From Myxococcales bacterium (GTDB lineage Bacteria; Myxococcota_A; Polyangia; Palsa-1104): a DNA stretch of 64,000 nt. The position numbers were made by a program, and so were the translations under genes. The stretch is taken from positions 329,818 to 393,817 of the forward strand of contig PNAM01000106.1 of assembly GCA_003170275.1 (NCBI GenBank). The letters are read 5' to 3'. Numbering within the stretch: position 1 is the stretch's first letter; every line of letters begins with the position of its first letter. Of this stretch, positions 57,259 through 64,000 are shown one piece after another. The notes beneath the pieces were generated by a model that was not told the origin of the DNA, did not search any database, and saw only the letters and a list, made by a program, of their open reading frames with translations.

Positions 57259-57480
57259 TGCTATCTCCTCTGGCTTACGTGCGAACAGGCTGAACGACCG
57301 CTCCGATTGGAGATAGCCCACGTCGCCGCCGAGGTCGAGCACGATGAATGGCCTCGGCGCGTAGGCCAGTGCCAGGCGCAGGCGGAGCGCCGGGTGATCG
57401 TCGGCGAACCAGGCGCCTGCGTGCGCTAGCGATCCCAGGAGCAGGGTGGCCGCGATGGCCATGCGCGAGCCGCAGCGCAT
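57259..57480 (-). pseudogene. In-frame foreign leader fused to the DUF2254 gene
   Basis: Reading from ATG 57480 gives a signal peptide (MRCGSRMAIAATLLLGSLAH) and about 50 residues resembling the first strands of an outer-membrane barrel (PALRLRLALAYAPRPFIVLD), then runs without a stop into the DUF2254 frame. TACAAT (57492-57487, minus) is at leaderless spacing from 57480, so this start looks like a real one. It is best read as the beginning of a deleted exported-protein gene joined to DUF2254, although a true fusion protein cannot be excluded. Confidence 0.5.
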
Positions 57481-57540
57481 GGGCTCATTGTATGCTCGCT
57501 GGCGCCTCACCGGCGTTCGTGCTTCCATGCCAGGCGCTCA

Positions 57541-58278
57541 ATGGAGGACTGGCTCCTCATGCTCGACTCGGCGGGCCGCGTGATCGCCACCGGCGGCGGG
57601 GCCCCGCGCGAGCTGATGGACGCGGCGCTCCTCGAGGATCAGGCGGTCGGACGCGAGATACGCGAGGCGGCCGCCCGCTTGCTGGCCCGCCTTCGCAACC
57701 CGCTGCGCACCGCAACGCTCGAACGCGAGGTGCTGGCCTCCACCGACCGCGCGCGCCCAACCGTGGAGCTGCTGGCGGCGGCGGCCGTCCCGATCCGCAA
57801 CCAGGCCGTCGACCTGTCCGCGATCGTCAACCGCGCGCTCGACAGTCTCGCCCGCCAGGCGCGCGAACGCGGGGTCGCGCTTTCGATCGAGAGCGCCTCG
57901 TCGCTGCCCTCGCGGATCCTACTCGACCCGGAGAAGCTGGCGTGGGCGACGGCGACGCTGGTTGGTACCGCCCTTAGGTACGTGCGGACGGGCACCACGC
58001 GAGGGCCTGGCGGCAACATTCGAGTGACGCTCTCTTATGACCGCCTCGAGGCTGCGGCGATCATCGGGGTCGCCGACGACGGCCCCGGCATGCCGGCGGC
58101 GACGGTGGAGGAGCTGTTTGCGCGGAACGGCTTGCCGCAGGCGACCGGGCTGGCACTGCGCCTGATCCACGACGTGGTCACCGCGGGCGGCGGCGAGGTC
58201 TCGGTGCGCAGCAGCGTGGACCTCGCATCGCACGGGACGGTGGTCACGCTCCGCTTTCCCGCCGCCGAGGTGACGTAG
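57541..58278 (+). CDS. Histidine-kinase-like ATPase protein lacking a phosphoacceptor domain
   Basis: 245 aa. The C-terminal half (about 110-240) is a HATPase_c domain: DxGxG box GVADDGPGMP and the final GTVVTLRFP strand. The N box is degenerate: LVGTALRYV where N-L-x-x-N-A is expected, so the metal-binding Asn is missing. No HisKA His motif is visible in the N-terminal half. It may be a decayed sensor kinase or a regulatory ATPase-like protein. A remnant of a response regulator lies about 4 kb downstream. Confidence 0.7.
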   Translation: MEDWLLMLDSAGRVIATGGGAPRELMDAALLEDQAVGREIREAAARLLARLRNPLRTATLEREVLASTDRARPTVELLAAAAVPIRNQAVDLSAIVNRALDSLARQARERGVALSIESASSLPSRILLDPEKLAWATATLVGTALRYVRTGTTRGPGGNIRVTLSYDRLEAAAIIGVADDGPGMPAATVEELFARNGLPQATGLALRLIHDVVTAGGGEVSVRSSVDLASHGTVVTLRFPAAEVT

Positions 58279-58281
58279 CGC

Positions 58282-60153
58282 ATGTCGATCCTCGACTGGC
58301 TGCTCGGGCGAGCGCTCGCCACCCACGAAGAGGAGCAACAGCAACTCGGACCGACCGCCGGCATCCCGGTGCTCGGGCTCGACGCGCTCTCCTCGGCGGC
58401 CTACGGCCCCGAGGCCGCGCTCACCCTGCTCCTCCCGCTCGGCGCCCTGGGCCTTCGCTGGGTGGGGCCGATCACGCTGCTCATCGTCGTCATCCTCTCC
58501 ATTGTCTACTTCTCGTACCGGCAGACCATTGCCGCGTATCCCGGCGGCGGCGGATCCTACACGGTCGCGAGCGAGAACCTCGGCCCGCGCTTCGCGCTGC
58601 TCGCCGGCGCCGCGCTCGCGCTCGACTACGTGCTCAACGTCGCAGTCGGCATCTCCGCCGGGGTGGGCGCGCTGATCTCCGCGGTCCCGTCGCTCTTGCC
58701 ACACACGCTGCTCTTGTGCCTCGGGATCCTGTTGCTGCTCACGCTGATCAACCTGCGTGGGCTTCGCGAATCGGGAATCGCGTTTCTCCTCCCAACCTAC
58801 GCGTTCGTCGGCACGCTCGGCGTCGTAATCCTCATCGGTGTCGTCAAGGCGATCGCCGGCGGCGGGCACCCCACGGCGGTCTCGCCGCCGCCTGCGCTGC
58901 CGGCCGCCACACAGGCGGCGAGCCTATGGATCCTCATGCGCGCGTTCGCCAGCGGCTGCACGGCCATGACCGGCGTCGAGGCGGTCTCGAACGGCGTCCC
59001 CATCTTCCGGCAGCCGCGAATACAGATGGCGCAGAAGACCCTCACGGCGATCATCGCACTCCTCATCGTGCTACTGGCCGGGATCGCGTACCTCTCGTGG
59101 GCCTACGGCATCGGCGCCACCGACCCGGGCAAGCCGGGCTACCAGAGCGTGCTCTCGATGCTGGTCGCCGCGGTGGTCGGCCGCGGTTTGTTCTACTACG
59201 TCACCCTGGGCGCGATCGTGACCGTGCTCGCGCTCTCGGCGAACACCAGCTTCGCCGACTTCCCGCGATTGTGCCGCGTGCTCGCCAACGATCGCTATCT
59301 GCCGGGCTCGTTCGCCGTGCGCGGGCGTCGGTTGGTGTTCTCGCAGGGCATCTTCTTGCTCGCAGTGCTGTCCGGCGCGCTCTTGATCGGGTTCGGCGGG
59401 ATCACCGATCGCCTCATCCCGCTGTTCGCGATCGGGGCGTTTCTCGCGTTCACGCTCTCGCAGGCGGGGATGGTCGTGCACTGGCGGAAGCTCGGCGGCA
59501 AGGGCGCACGAACGTCCCTCCTCATCAATGGGGCGGGCGCAGTGGCGACGGGGATCACGCTGGTGGTGGTCGCCGTCTCGAAGTTCGCCGAAGGCGCTTG
59601 GCTCACCATCGTCGTCGTGCCGCTGCTGGTGTTTTTCTTCTCCCGCGTAAACCGGCACTACCTGCGTGTCGCGCAACAGATCGCCACCATCGCGCCGCTC
59701 GAGCTGCCCGAGCTCACGGCGCCCATCGCCGTCGTCGCCGCCGGTTCCTGGTCGAAGCTGACCCAGCAGGCGCTCAAGTTCGCGCTGCGGCTGACCACCG
59801 ACGTGTACGTCGTGCAGATCCGCACCGAGCGCGACGTCATCGAGGATCTCGCCGACAGCTGGGACCTCCTCATCGGCAATCCGGCGCGCGCCGCCGGCAT
59901 CCCACCGCCCAAGCGCGTGACCCTCACCTCCGACGTGCGACGCTTCTTCGGGCCGTTCGTCGACTTCGTGCAGAAACTCGAGCATGACAATCCGGGCAAG
60001 GACATCGTCGTCGTCATCCCGGATCTGGTGATGAGTCACTGGTACGAGAACATCCTGCACAACAACCGCGGCGCGTTCCTGCGCACGCTCCTGCGGATGC
60101 GCTGCGGCTCGCGCACCGTGGTGGTGAACACACCGTTTCACCTGCAAGAGTAG
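58282..60153 (+). CDS. APC-superfamily permease (KimA-like)
   Basis: 623 aa. Twelve predicted membrane helices (about 35-460) and a C-terminal cytoplasmic domain (about 480-620). GLDALSSAAYGPEAALTLLL near residue 33 is the signature of the APC subgroup containing potassium importer KimA; YPGGGGSYTVASENLG and GVEAVSNGVPIFRQP follow. The substrate could be potassium or an amino acid. Start ATG 58282 is four bases after the upstream stop, with no clear ribosome site, so co-translation with the ATPase gene is likely. Confidence 0.85.
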   Translation: MSILDWLLGRALATHEEEQQQLGPTAGIPVLGLDALSSAAYGPEAALTLLLPLGALGLRWVGPITLLIVVILSIVYFSYRQTIAAYPGGGGSYTVASENLGPRFALLAGAALALDYVLNVAVGISAGVGALISAVPSLLPHTLLLCLGILLLLTLINLRGLRESGIAFLLPTYAFVGTLGVVILIGVVKAIAGGGHPTAVSPPPALPAATQAASLWILMRAFASGCTAMTGVEAVSNGVPIFRQPRIQMAQKTLTAIIALLIVLLAGIAYLSWAYGIGATDPGKPGYQSVLSMLVAAVVGRGLFYYVTLGAIVTVLALSANTSFADFPRLCRVLANDRYLPGSFAVRGRRLVFSQGIFLLAVLSGALLIGFGGITDRLIPLFAIGAFLAFTLSQAGMVVHWRKLGGKGARTSLLINGAGAVATGITLVVVAVSKFAEGAWLTIVVVPLLVFFFSRVNRHYLRVAQQIATIAPLELPELTAPIAVVAAGSWSKLTQQALKFALRLTTDVYVVQIRTERDVIEDLADSWDLLIGNPARAAGIPPPKRVTLTSDVRRFFGPFVDFVQKLEHDNPGKDIVVVIPDLVMSHWYENILHNNRGAFLRTLLRMRCGSRTVVVNTPFHLQE

Positions 60154-60178
60154 GAGAGCGGCCGCTCCACCGCACGCA

Positions 60179-61069
60179 CTAGGAGCGCAACGGCGGCAGA
60201 CCGGCGGCCTCGCGCGGAATCAGCGCGAGCGCAGACCAGTCCTTTTGCGCGTGGCCCTTGGCGATCGCCTCGATCATATGGTCGTGCACCAGGCTGGCCA
60301 GCGGCAGCGGCGCGTGCAGCTGGTCGCCCGCCGCCAGCACCAGCGACACGTCCTTCAGGCCCAGCTCCAGGCGGAATGCCGCGGGCTCGAATTCAGCGCG
60401 CGCGATCCGGTCGCCGTAGCTCTTGAACACCGGCGAGCCGACCATGGTGCGGCCGAGCATGTCGATCAGCTTCTCTGGCGCGATGCCGGCCTTCTCGGCC
60501 AGCGCGGTCGTCTCCCCCAGGATCTCGATGGTGTTGGCCATGATCAGATTGGCGATCAACTTGGTGAGGTGCGCGTGCACCGCGGTGTCGGCGACGATCG
60601 CATGCGTCGCGATGGCGTCGAAGATGGACTGGGACCGCCGCACCACCTCGGGCTCGCCGCCCGCCAGCACGAACAGCTCGCCGCGCTCGGCCGCGTCGGG
60701 GCGCCCCAGTACCGGGGCGCCGATGTAGTGCGTGCGCCTCGCCGTGTGCCGCTCGGTCAGTGTACTTGCCAGCGAGAACGAGATGGTGCTGGTACCGAGG
60801 TGGACCGCGCCCTCGCTCATGGCGTCGAGAAAGCCGTCGGGGCCGAACGTGACCGCTTGCACCGCCTCGTCGTTTGCCAGCGAGGTCATCACGAACGGCG
60901 CGCCGGTGGCCGCCTCGCGCGGGGTGCTGCACACCTGCAGGCCGGGGCTCGACGTGGTCCGCCCCGGCGTGCGATTCCAGACGCGCAGCTGGAAACCCGC
61001 CTGCTGCAGCCGGTGGACCATCGCCCGTCCCATGTGACCCAACCCGAGAAACGCCACTGTAGTCGCCAT
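60179..61069 (-). CDS. NAD(P)-binding beta-hydroxyacid dehydrogenase family protein
   Basis: 296 aa. Rossmann motif VAFLGLGHMGRAMVHRL at the N-terminus, VWNRTPGR, the substrate lobe with the catalytic-lysine helix HLTKLIANLIMANTIE, and GLKDVSLVLAAG. This is the 3-hydroxyisobutyrate/6-phosphogluconate dehydrogenase-like family; glyoxylate or succinic-semialdehyde reductases are close relatives. GGAGGT before ATG 61069 sets the start over the longer frame at 61087. Its neighbour is a zinc alcohol dehydrogenase, 36 bases upstream. Confidence 0.86.
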   Translation of the reverse strand: MATTVAFLGLGHMGRAMVHRLQQAGFQLRVWNRTPGRTTSSPGLQVCSTPREAATGAPFVMTSLANDEAVQAVTFGPDGFLDAMSEGAVHLGTSTISFSLASTLTERHTARRTHYIGAPVLGRPDAAERGELFVLAGGEPEVVRRSQSIFDAIATHAIVADTAVHAHLTKLIANLIMANTIEILGETTALAEKAGIAPEKLIDMLGRTMVGSPVFKSYGDRIARAEFEPAAFRLELGLKDVSLVLAAGDQLHAPLPLASLVHDHMIEAIAKGHAQKDWSALALIPREAAGLPPLRS

Positions 61070-61105
61070 TGCGCACCTCCAGAGCAAAGGCTTAAGCGCA
61101 ACAGC

Positions 61106-62116
61106 TCATGGGACCAATACCGCGCGTCCTTCGATCTCGCCGCGCTTCAGGCTGGCCAACGCCGCTTCGGCTTGCGTCAATGGGAAGGTCTCGGTGACCG
61201 CCTTGAGCTTGCCGGCGGCGGCGAGCCCGAGCACCTCGCGCATCTGCTGGCGGGAACCGATGACCGACCCTGCGATTGTTTTCTCCTCGACGAACGCGAA
61301 GGCGCCGAGGTCGGCTTGCACGCCGATGACGATGATGCCACCAGGCTTGGTTGCAGCGATCGCCTGGCGCGCTACCGCGGTCGACGGAGCGAACACGATG
61401 CTCGCGTCGACACCGCCCTCCTTGCGCAACAAGCTCGCCGGATCTGCTCGCGAGGCATCGAGCGGGCGCGCGCCGAGGCGTTCGGCTAGATGAAGGTGTC
61501 GGCTGCCGCGGCTTACGGCGATGGTCTCGGCGCCGGTCAGCCGCGCGATTTGCAGCGCCATGTGCCCGACGCCGCCGATGCCGAAGACGGCGACGCGTCG
61601 GCCGGGACCCAGGCGCGCCTTGGCGACTGCCGCATAGGCGGTGACGCCCGGGCAGAACAGCGGCGCGGCCTCGATATCGCCGATCGCATCGGGGAGGGCG
61701 TAGGCGTGCGCTTCCTTCGCGAGCACGTACTCGGCGTAGCCACCGTCGAGGGTCTCGCCGGTAATCTGCTTCTCCGGGCAGAGCTGCTCGCGGCCGGTGA
61801 GGCAGTACTCGCAGCGCCCGCAGCTGGACCAGAGCGGTTGAATTCCGACGCGCGCGCCGACCGCGAACGTGGTCACGCCTTCACCGACGGCGGCAACCTT
61901 GCCGACGATCTCGTGGCCCGGCACGATCGGAGACTTGCCCGGCACGCCCACGGCCATCCAGTCGCCTTCGATCATGTGCAGGTTCGATCGGCAGACACCG
62001 CAGGCGGTCACGCGCACCAGGATCTCCCCGTAGGCGGGCAGTGGGGTCGGCACCTCCGTGAGTCGAAGCGGGTGGCTCTCGATGGGGCCCGGTTTGTCGA
62101 GGACGATTGCCTTCAT
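61106..62116 (-). CDS. Zinc-dependent alcohol dehydrogenase
   Basis: 336 aa MDR-family enzyme. The catalytic zinc site is CGVCRSNLH with GHEIVGKV; the structural zinc site is CGRCEYCLTGREQLC; the coenzyme motif is VFGIGGVGHMALQIA. It oxidises or reduces primary alcohols/aldehydes with NAD(H). AGGAAG lies before ATG 62116. It runs ahead of the hydroxyacid-dehydrogenase gene and may be co-transcribed with it, suggesting an alcohol/aldehyde metabolism unit. Immediately upstream is a response-regulator remnant. Confidence 0.92.
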   Translation of the reverse strand: MKAIVLDKPGPIESHPLRLTEVPTPLPAYGEILVRVTACGVCRSNLHMIEGDWMAVGVPGKSPIVPGHEIVGKVAAVGEGVTTFAVGARVGIQPLWSSCGRCEYCLTGREQLCPEKQITGETLDGGYAEYVLAKEAHAYALPDAIGDIEAAPLFCPGVTAYAAVAKARLGPGRRVAVFGIGGVGHMALQIARLTGAETIAVSRGSRHLHLAERLGARPLDASRADPASLLRKEGGVDASIVFAPSTAVARQAIAATKPGGIIVIGVQADLGAFAFVEEKTIAGSVIGSRQQMREVLGLAAAGKLKAVTETFPLTQAEAALASLKRGEIEGRAVLVP

Positions 62117-62164
62117 GAGCGCTTCCTATGCACCCAGCGCCGCGGATCCAGGTTGATCGGACAA

Positions 62165-62261
62165 GACGCGACGCAGCGGTGAGAGCGGCCGTCACCAGGT
62201 CGTCGAGATCCATCGGCTTGCTGAAGACCGCGAACGCGCCTCGAGCACCACCCCTCGCCGG
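62165..62261 (-). pseudogene. C-terminal remnant of a response-regulator receiver domain
   Basis: Minus-strand reading gives GARGAFAVFSKPMDLDDLVT, which is the typical end of a receiver domain, with the conserved Lys-Pro at 62219-62214. The rest of the domain is absent: the frame begins at the stop codon of the EXORDIUM-like gene. It is a broken fragment. A histidine-kinase-like gene without a good N box is 4 kb away, so a decayed two-component system is plausible. Confidence 0.5.
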
Positions 62262-63119
62262 CTACGGAAGGCTCTGCACGCACATCCCGGTGCCCTGGTT
62301 GGCCCAGTTCTCCTGGATCAAGTAGTTGCGTGGGCCGAGCTTCAGGTTCGCCTTGGACCCGTTCGGCGCCAGGTACGTGGTGCCGTATTGGTTGACGCAC
62401 TTGTCGGCGTTCTCTTGCTCGTTGGCGTCGAACCATCCGTTGTGGTCCGGATCGGTGGCCGTCCCGTCGAGCTCGTGCGCGATCACCGAAGCCATGCCGT
62501 CGGCCGGCGGGTTCTTGTTGGGGCTCGACGTGACCTGCGCCTCGCACAGGCTCGGGCACTGCTCGCCCGGATCGCCGACGAAGGCGTACTTGATGTCGGT
62601 CGCGCCGAGCTGCTTGTGATCGTGCCAGCCGCAGTACGCGCTGCAGAAGCCGGAGCTCTCCTTCACCTCGGGCGTGGTGAGCACGTAGTACAGCGCGTTG
62701 TTGTCGCGCGGCAGCCGATTGGACTCGATGGCGCTCGACACGATCGTGAAGATGTCGTCGTCGGCGAGCGTCTTGCCCTTGCTGTAGTTGTCGGTGGTGC
62801 TGCCGGCGAACTTCACCGAGTTCTCCACTGCGCCGGCCGCGTCGCTGTAGGTCGTGTTGATCGCGTAATACGGCGAGCCACCGAGGTTCGACGCCAGATC
62901 AGTGAGGATCGCGCCGGCGGTGTTGCTCGACCAGTTGCCGTACCAGATGTAATAGATGTTGAAGGTGCCGTGGATCACCGGCCCGCCGTGATCGTAGATC
63001 ATCGAGCCAACGACCGCGCCGTTGTCCCGCATGACGTGAATCTTGGGCCCCGCGTCCGGCGTCGCCGAGCAGCCGAACAGGACCAACCCGCAGAGCCCAA
63101 TTTGAAGTGCCCGCCACAT
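62262..63119 (-). CDS. EXORDIUM/PHI-1-like secreted lipoprotein
   Basis: 285 aa. Lipobox L-F-G-C17 after a short signal; ATG 63119 has GGAGG upstream. Features matching the plant EXORDIUM/phosphate-induced-1 family as I know it: GPVIHGTFNIYYIWYGNW, YSKGKTLADDDI, NNALYYVLTTPEV, GFCSAYCGWHDH, CPSLC, MASVIAHELDGTATDPDHNG and the C-terminal CVNQYG. Six cysteines (159, 163, 188, 192, 241, 280) fit disulfides. Plant members are apoplastic; here it would be an outer- or inner-membrane lipoprotein. H215-E216 lies where plant proteins have other residues. Function unknown. Confidence 0.78.
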   Translation of the reverse strand: MWRALQIGLCGLVLFGCSATPDAGPKIHVMRDNGAVVGSMIYDHGGPVIHGTFNIYYIWYGNWSSNTAGAILTDLASNLGGSPYYAINTTYSDAAGAVENSVKFAGSTTDNYSKGKTLADDDIFTIVSSAIESNRLPRDNNALYYVLTTPEVKESSGFCSAYCGWHDHKQLGATDIKYAFVGDPGEQCPSLCEAQVTSSPNKNPPADGMASVIAHELDGTATDPDHNGWFDANEQENADKCVNQYGTTYLAPNGSKANLKLGPRNYLIQENWANQGTGMCVQSLP

Positions 63120-63188
63120 CTGCTGCCTCCAACAGTCGCGGAACGTAACAGCGGTACCTACCAGCGTCAAAGCGAATCGCCCCGGCAT

Positions 63189-63218
63189 TTGACAGCTGTC
63201 ATTTCTGAATGCTACGTC
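63189..63218 (+). promoter_or_regulatory. Promoter with a palindromic operator before the GT-C gene
   Basis: Perfect TTGACA (63189-63194), 18-base spacer, TACGTC (63213-63218) with an upstream TG. The 12-base perfect palindrome TGACAGCTGTCA (63190-63201) covers the -35, a typical place for a repressor site. Confidence 0.55.
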
Positions 63219-63230
63219 GCAATTTGGGCC

Positions 63231-64000
63231 ATGCCCTCCGCCCCATCGCCGGCGTCACGATTCAGTTGGGCGGCGCCGCTGTGCGCCCTGGCCGGCGTCG
63301 CCGTCTATCTGAACGCACTCGGCAACCCGTTCGTCTACGACGACCGCACCACCATCGTGAACAACCCGTCGATCCGCCACCTGGGGAACCTCGGCGGCAT
63401 CTTTCGCTTCGACCCCAAGCGCCCGGTGGTCAACTTCTCGTACGCGCTCAACTACGCCTGGTCGGGACTCTCGCCGCTCGGCTACCAGCTCACCAACGTC
63501 CTGCTTCATGCGCTCAACATCGTGCTCCTGTTCCACCTCGTCGAGCGGGCGCTGGAGGATTCCGAGGCACGCCGCGCCGGCTCGGGGCGCGCTCCATCGC
63601 AAGCGGCGCTGGCGGCGGCGTTGCTGTGCGCGGTGCACCCGCTGTTGTCCGAGGCCATCGGCTACACCAGCGCCCGCTCGGGCGTCTTGTGCGCGTCGTT
63701 CTCGCTGGCGGCGCTGCTCTGCATGCGGCGCGGCCTGGTCGACAGGCGCCCGCGCTGGGTGGCTGCGGCGCTGGCGGCGATGGTGTTCGGCATGGCCTGC
63801 AAGGAGACGGCGGCGCTGCTGCCGTTCGCCTTCGTGGCCTACGATTGGCTGCTCTTGCCTTCGGATCCCGACGCGCGTCGGCGGCGGTTGTTGCGCCTGC
63901 ACCTGCCACTGGTCGCGCTGATCGCCGTCGCTGGCGGCGCCCGCCTGGTGCTGTTTGCGCGGCTCGAGCTGTCGGGGATCCGCCCGTTTTCGGACCACCT
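63231..64000 (+). CDS. GT-C-type membrane glycosyltransferase (TMTC/PMT-like), N-terminal part
   Basis: 256 codons are in the window and the gene continues past the right edge. A membrane helix (about 15-32) is followed by the acidic loop NPFVYDDRTTIVNNPSI, whose Asp-Asp is the metal/acceptor motif of O-mannosyltransferase-like enzymes, then GYQLTNVLLHALNIVLLFHL and AVHPLLSEAIGYTSARSGVL. This pattern marks TMTC-like proteins, which often carry C-terminal TPRs (not seen here). It glycosylates exported proteins or lipids from a polyprenyl-phosphate sugar. The start is the first ATG after a TTGACA promoter. Confidence 0.82.
   Translation, partial: MPSAPSPASRFSWAAPLCALAGVAVYLNALGNPFVYDDRTTIVNNPSIRHLGNLGGIFRFDPKRPVVNFSYALNYAWSGLSPLGYQLTNVLLHALNIVLLFHLVERALEDSEARRAGSGRAPSQAALAAALLCAVHPLLSEAIGYTSARSGVLCASFSLAALLCMRRGLVDRRPRWVAAALAAMVFGMACKETAALLPFAFVAYDWLLLPSDPDARRRRLLRLHLPLVALIAVAGGARLVLFARLELSGIRPFSDH

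Noticed and set aside
60156-60167. GAGCGGCCGCTC perfect palindrome between convergent genes
   Set aside because: No loop and no T-run, so it is a poor terminator; a 12-base GC palindrome is not surprising in this composition.

Overview
The window is a GC-rich chromosomal segment with dense, short-spaced genes. Gene families point to a deltaproteobacterial-type organism, most likely Myxococcota (Polyangia-like). These include a PEGA-domain Ser/Thr kinase with a TPR/PEGA partner, thrombospondin-type-3-like Asp-rich lipoproteins, a DnaJ/DnaK pair with lineage-type accessory domains, many lipoproteins with a lipobox, and a lexA control region with TGTTCAG repeats. This placement is inference from gene content; there is no rRNA in the window.

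Layout. 1-5.0 kb: the elongasome operon mreB(partial)-mreC-mreD-mrdA-rodA. 5.0-5.6 kb: a chromosomal ccdAB toxin-antitoxin pair with its own promoter and a palindromic operator. 5.6-10.2 kb: mostly minus-strand genes (small membrane protein, thioredoxin/DUF255 protein, polytopic membrane protein, UbiB/AarF kinase, small soluble protein). 10.2-13.6 kb: GT2 glycosyltransferase, thioredoxin, YfhO-like membrane protein. 13.6-17.0 kb: a heme operon (unknown gene, hemX/ccsA-like, hemA, hemC). 17.0-18.5 kb: a minus-strand YceI / four-helix membrane protein / DUF4911-like cluster. 18.6-20.7 kb: CpoB-like lipoprotein and LysM protein. 21.0-32.1 kb: dprA-topA-trmFO-[lipoprotein, PEGA kinase, TPR/PEGA]-xerC-hslV-hslU, which matches the Bacillus smf-topA-trmFO-codV-clpQ-clpY order except for the three-gene insert. 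32.1-35.2 kb: argB-argD-argF. 35.2-39.3 kb: DnaJ-domain protein, DnaK-family chaperone and a TPR protein sharing a small domain with the DnaJ protein. 39.8 kb: argG. 41-50.3 kb: transglutaminase-like protein, 5'-nucleotidase, lipoproteins, di-iron ferritin-like protein, murJ, HEAT-repeat protein, lexA. 50.4-55.4 kb: TonB-like protein, cold-shock protein, SpoIID-like protein, CPBP protease, small membrane protein, tRNA-Leu(GAG). 55.4-64 kb: a more accessory-looking stretch (hypothetical protein, DUF2254 membrane protein with a foreign in-frame leader, histidine-kinase-like ATPase, APC permease, two dehydrogenases, a response-regulator remnant, an EXORDIUM/PHI-1-like lipoprotein, and a GT-C membrane protein cut by the window end).

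Two themes cross the window. First, many transcription units have a -10-like TANNNT hexamer whose predicted start site coincides with the ATG/GTG, which suggests widespread leaderless mRNAs; it also helps choose start codons. Second, short operons use 4-base ATGA/GTGA overlaps for translational coupling. The observations I consider most worth checking are the EXORDIUM-like secreted protein, the ccdAB promoter/operator/leaderless arrangement, the symmetric divergent promoter at 42.85 kb, the kinase cassette inserted into an ancient gene cluster, and the decayed two-component/fusion debris downstream of tRNA-Leu.
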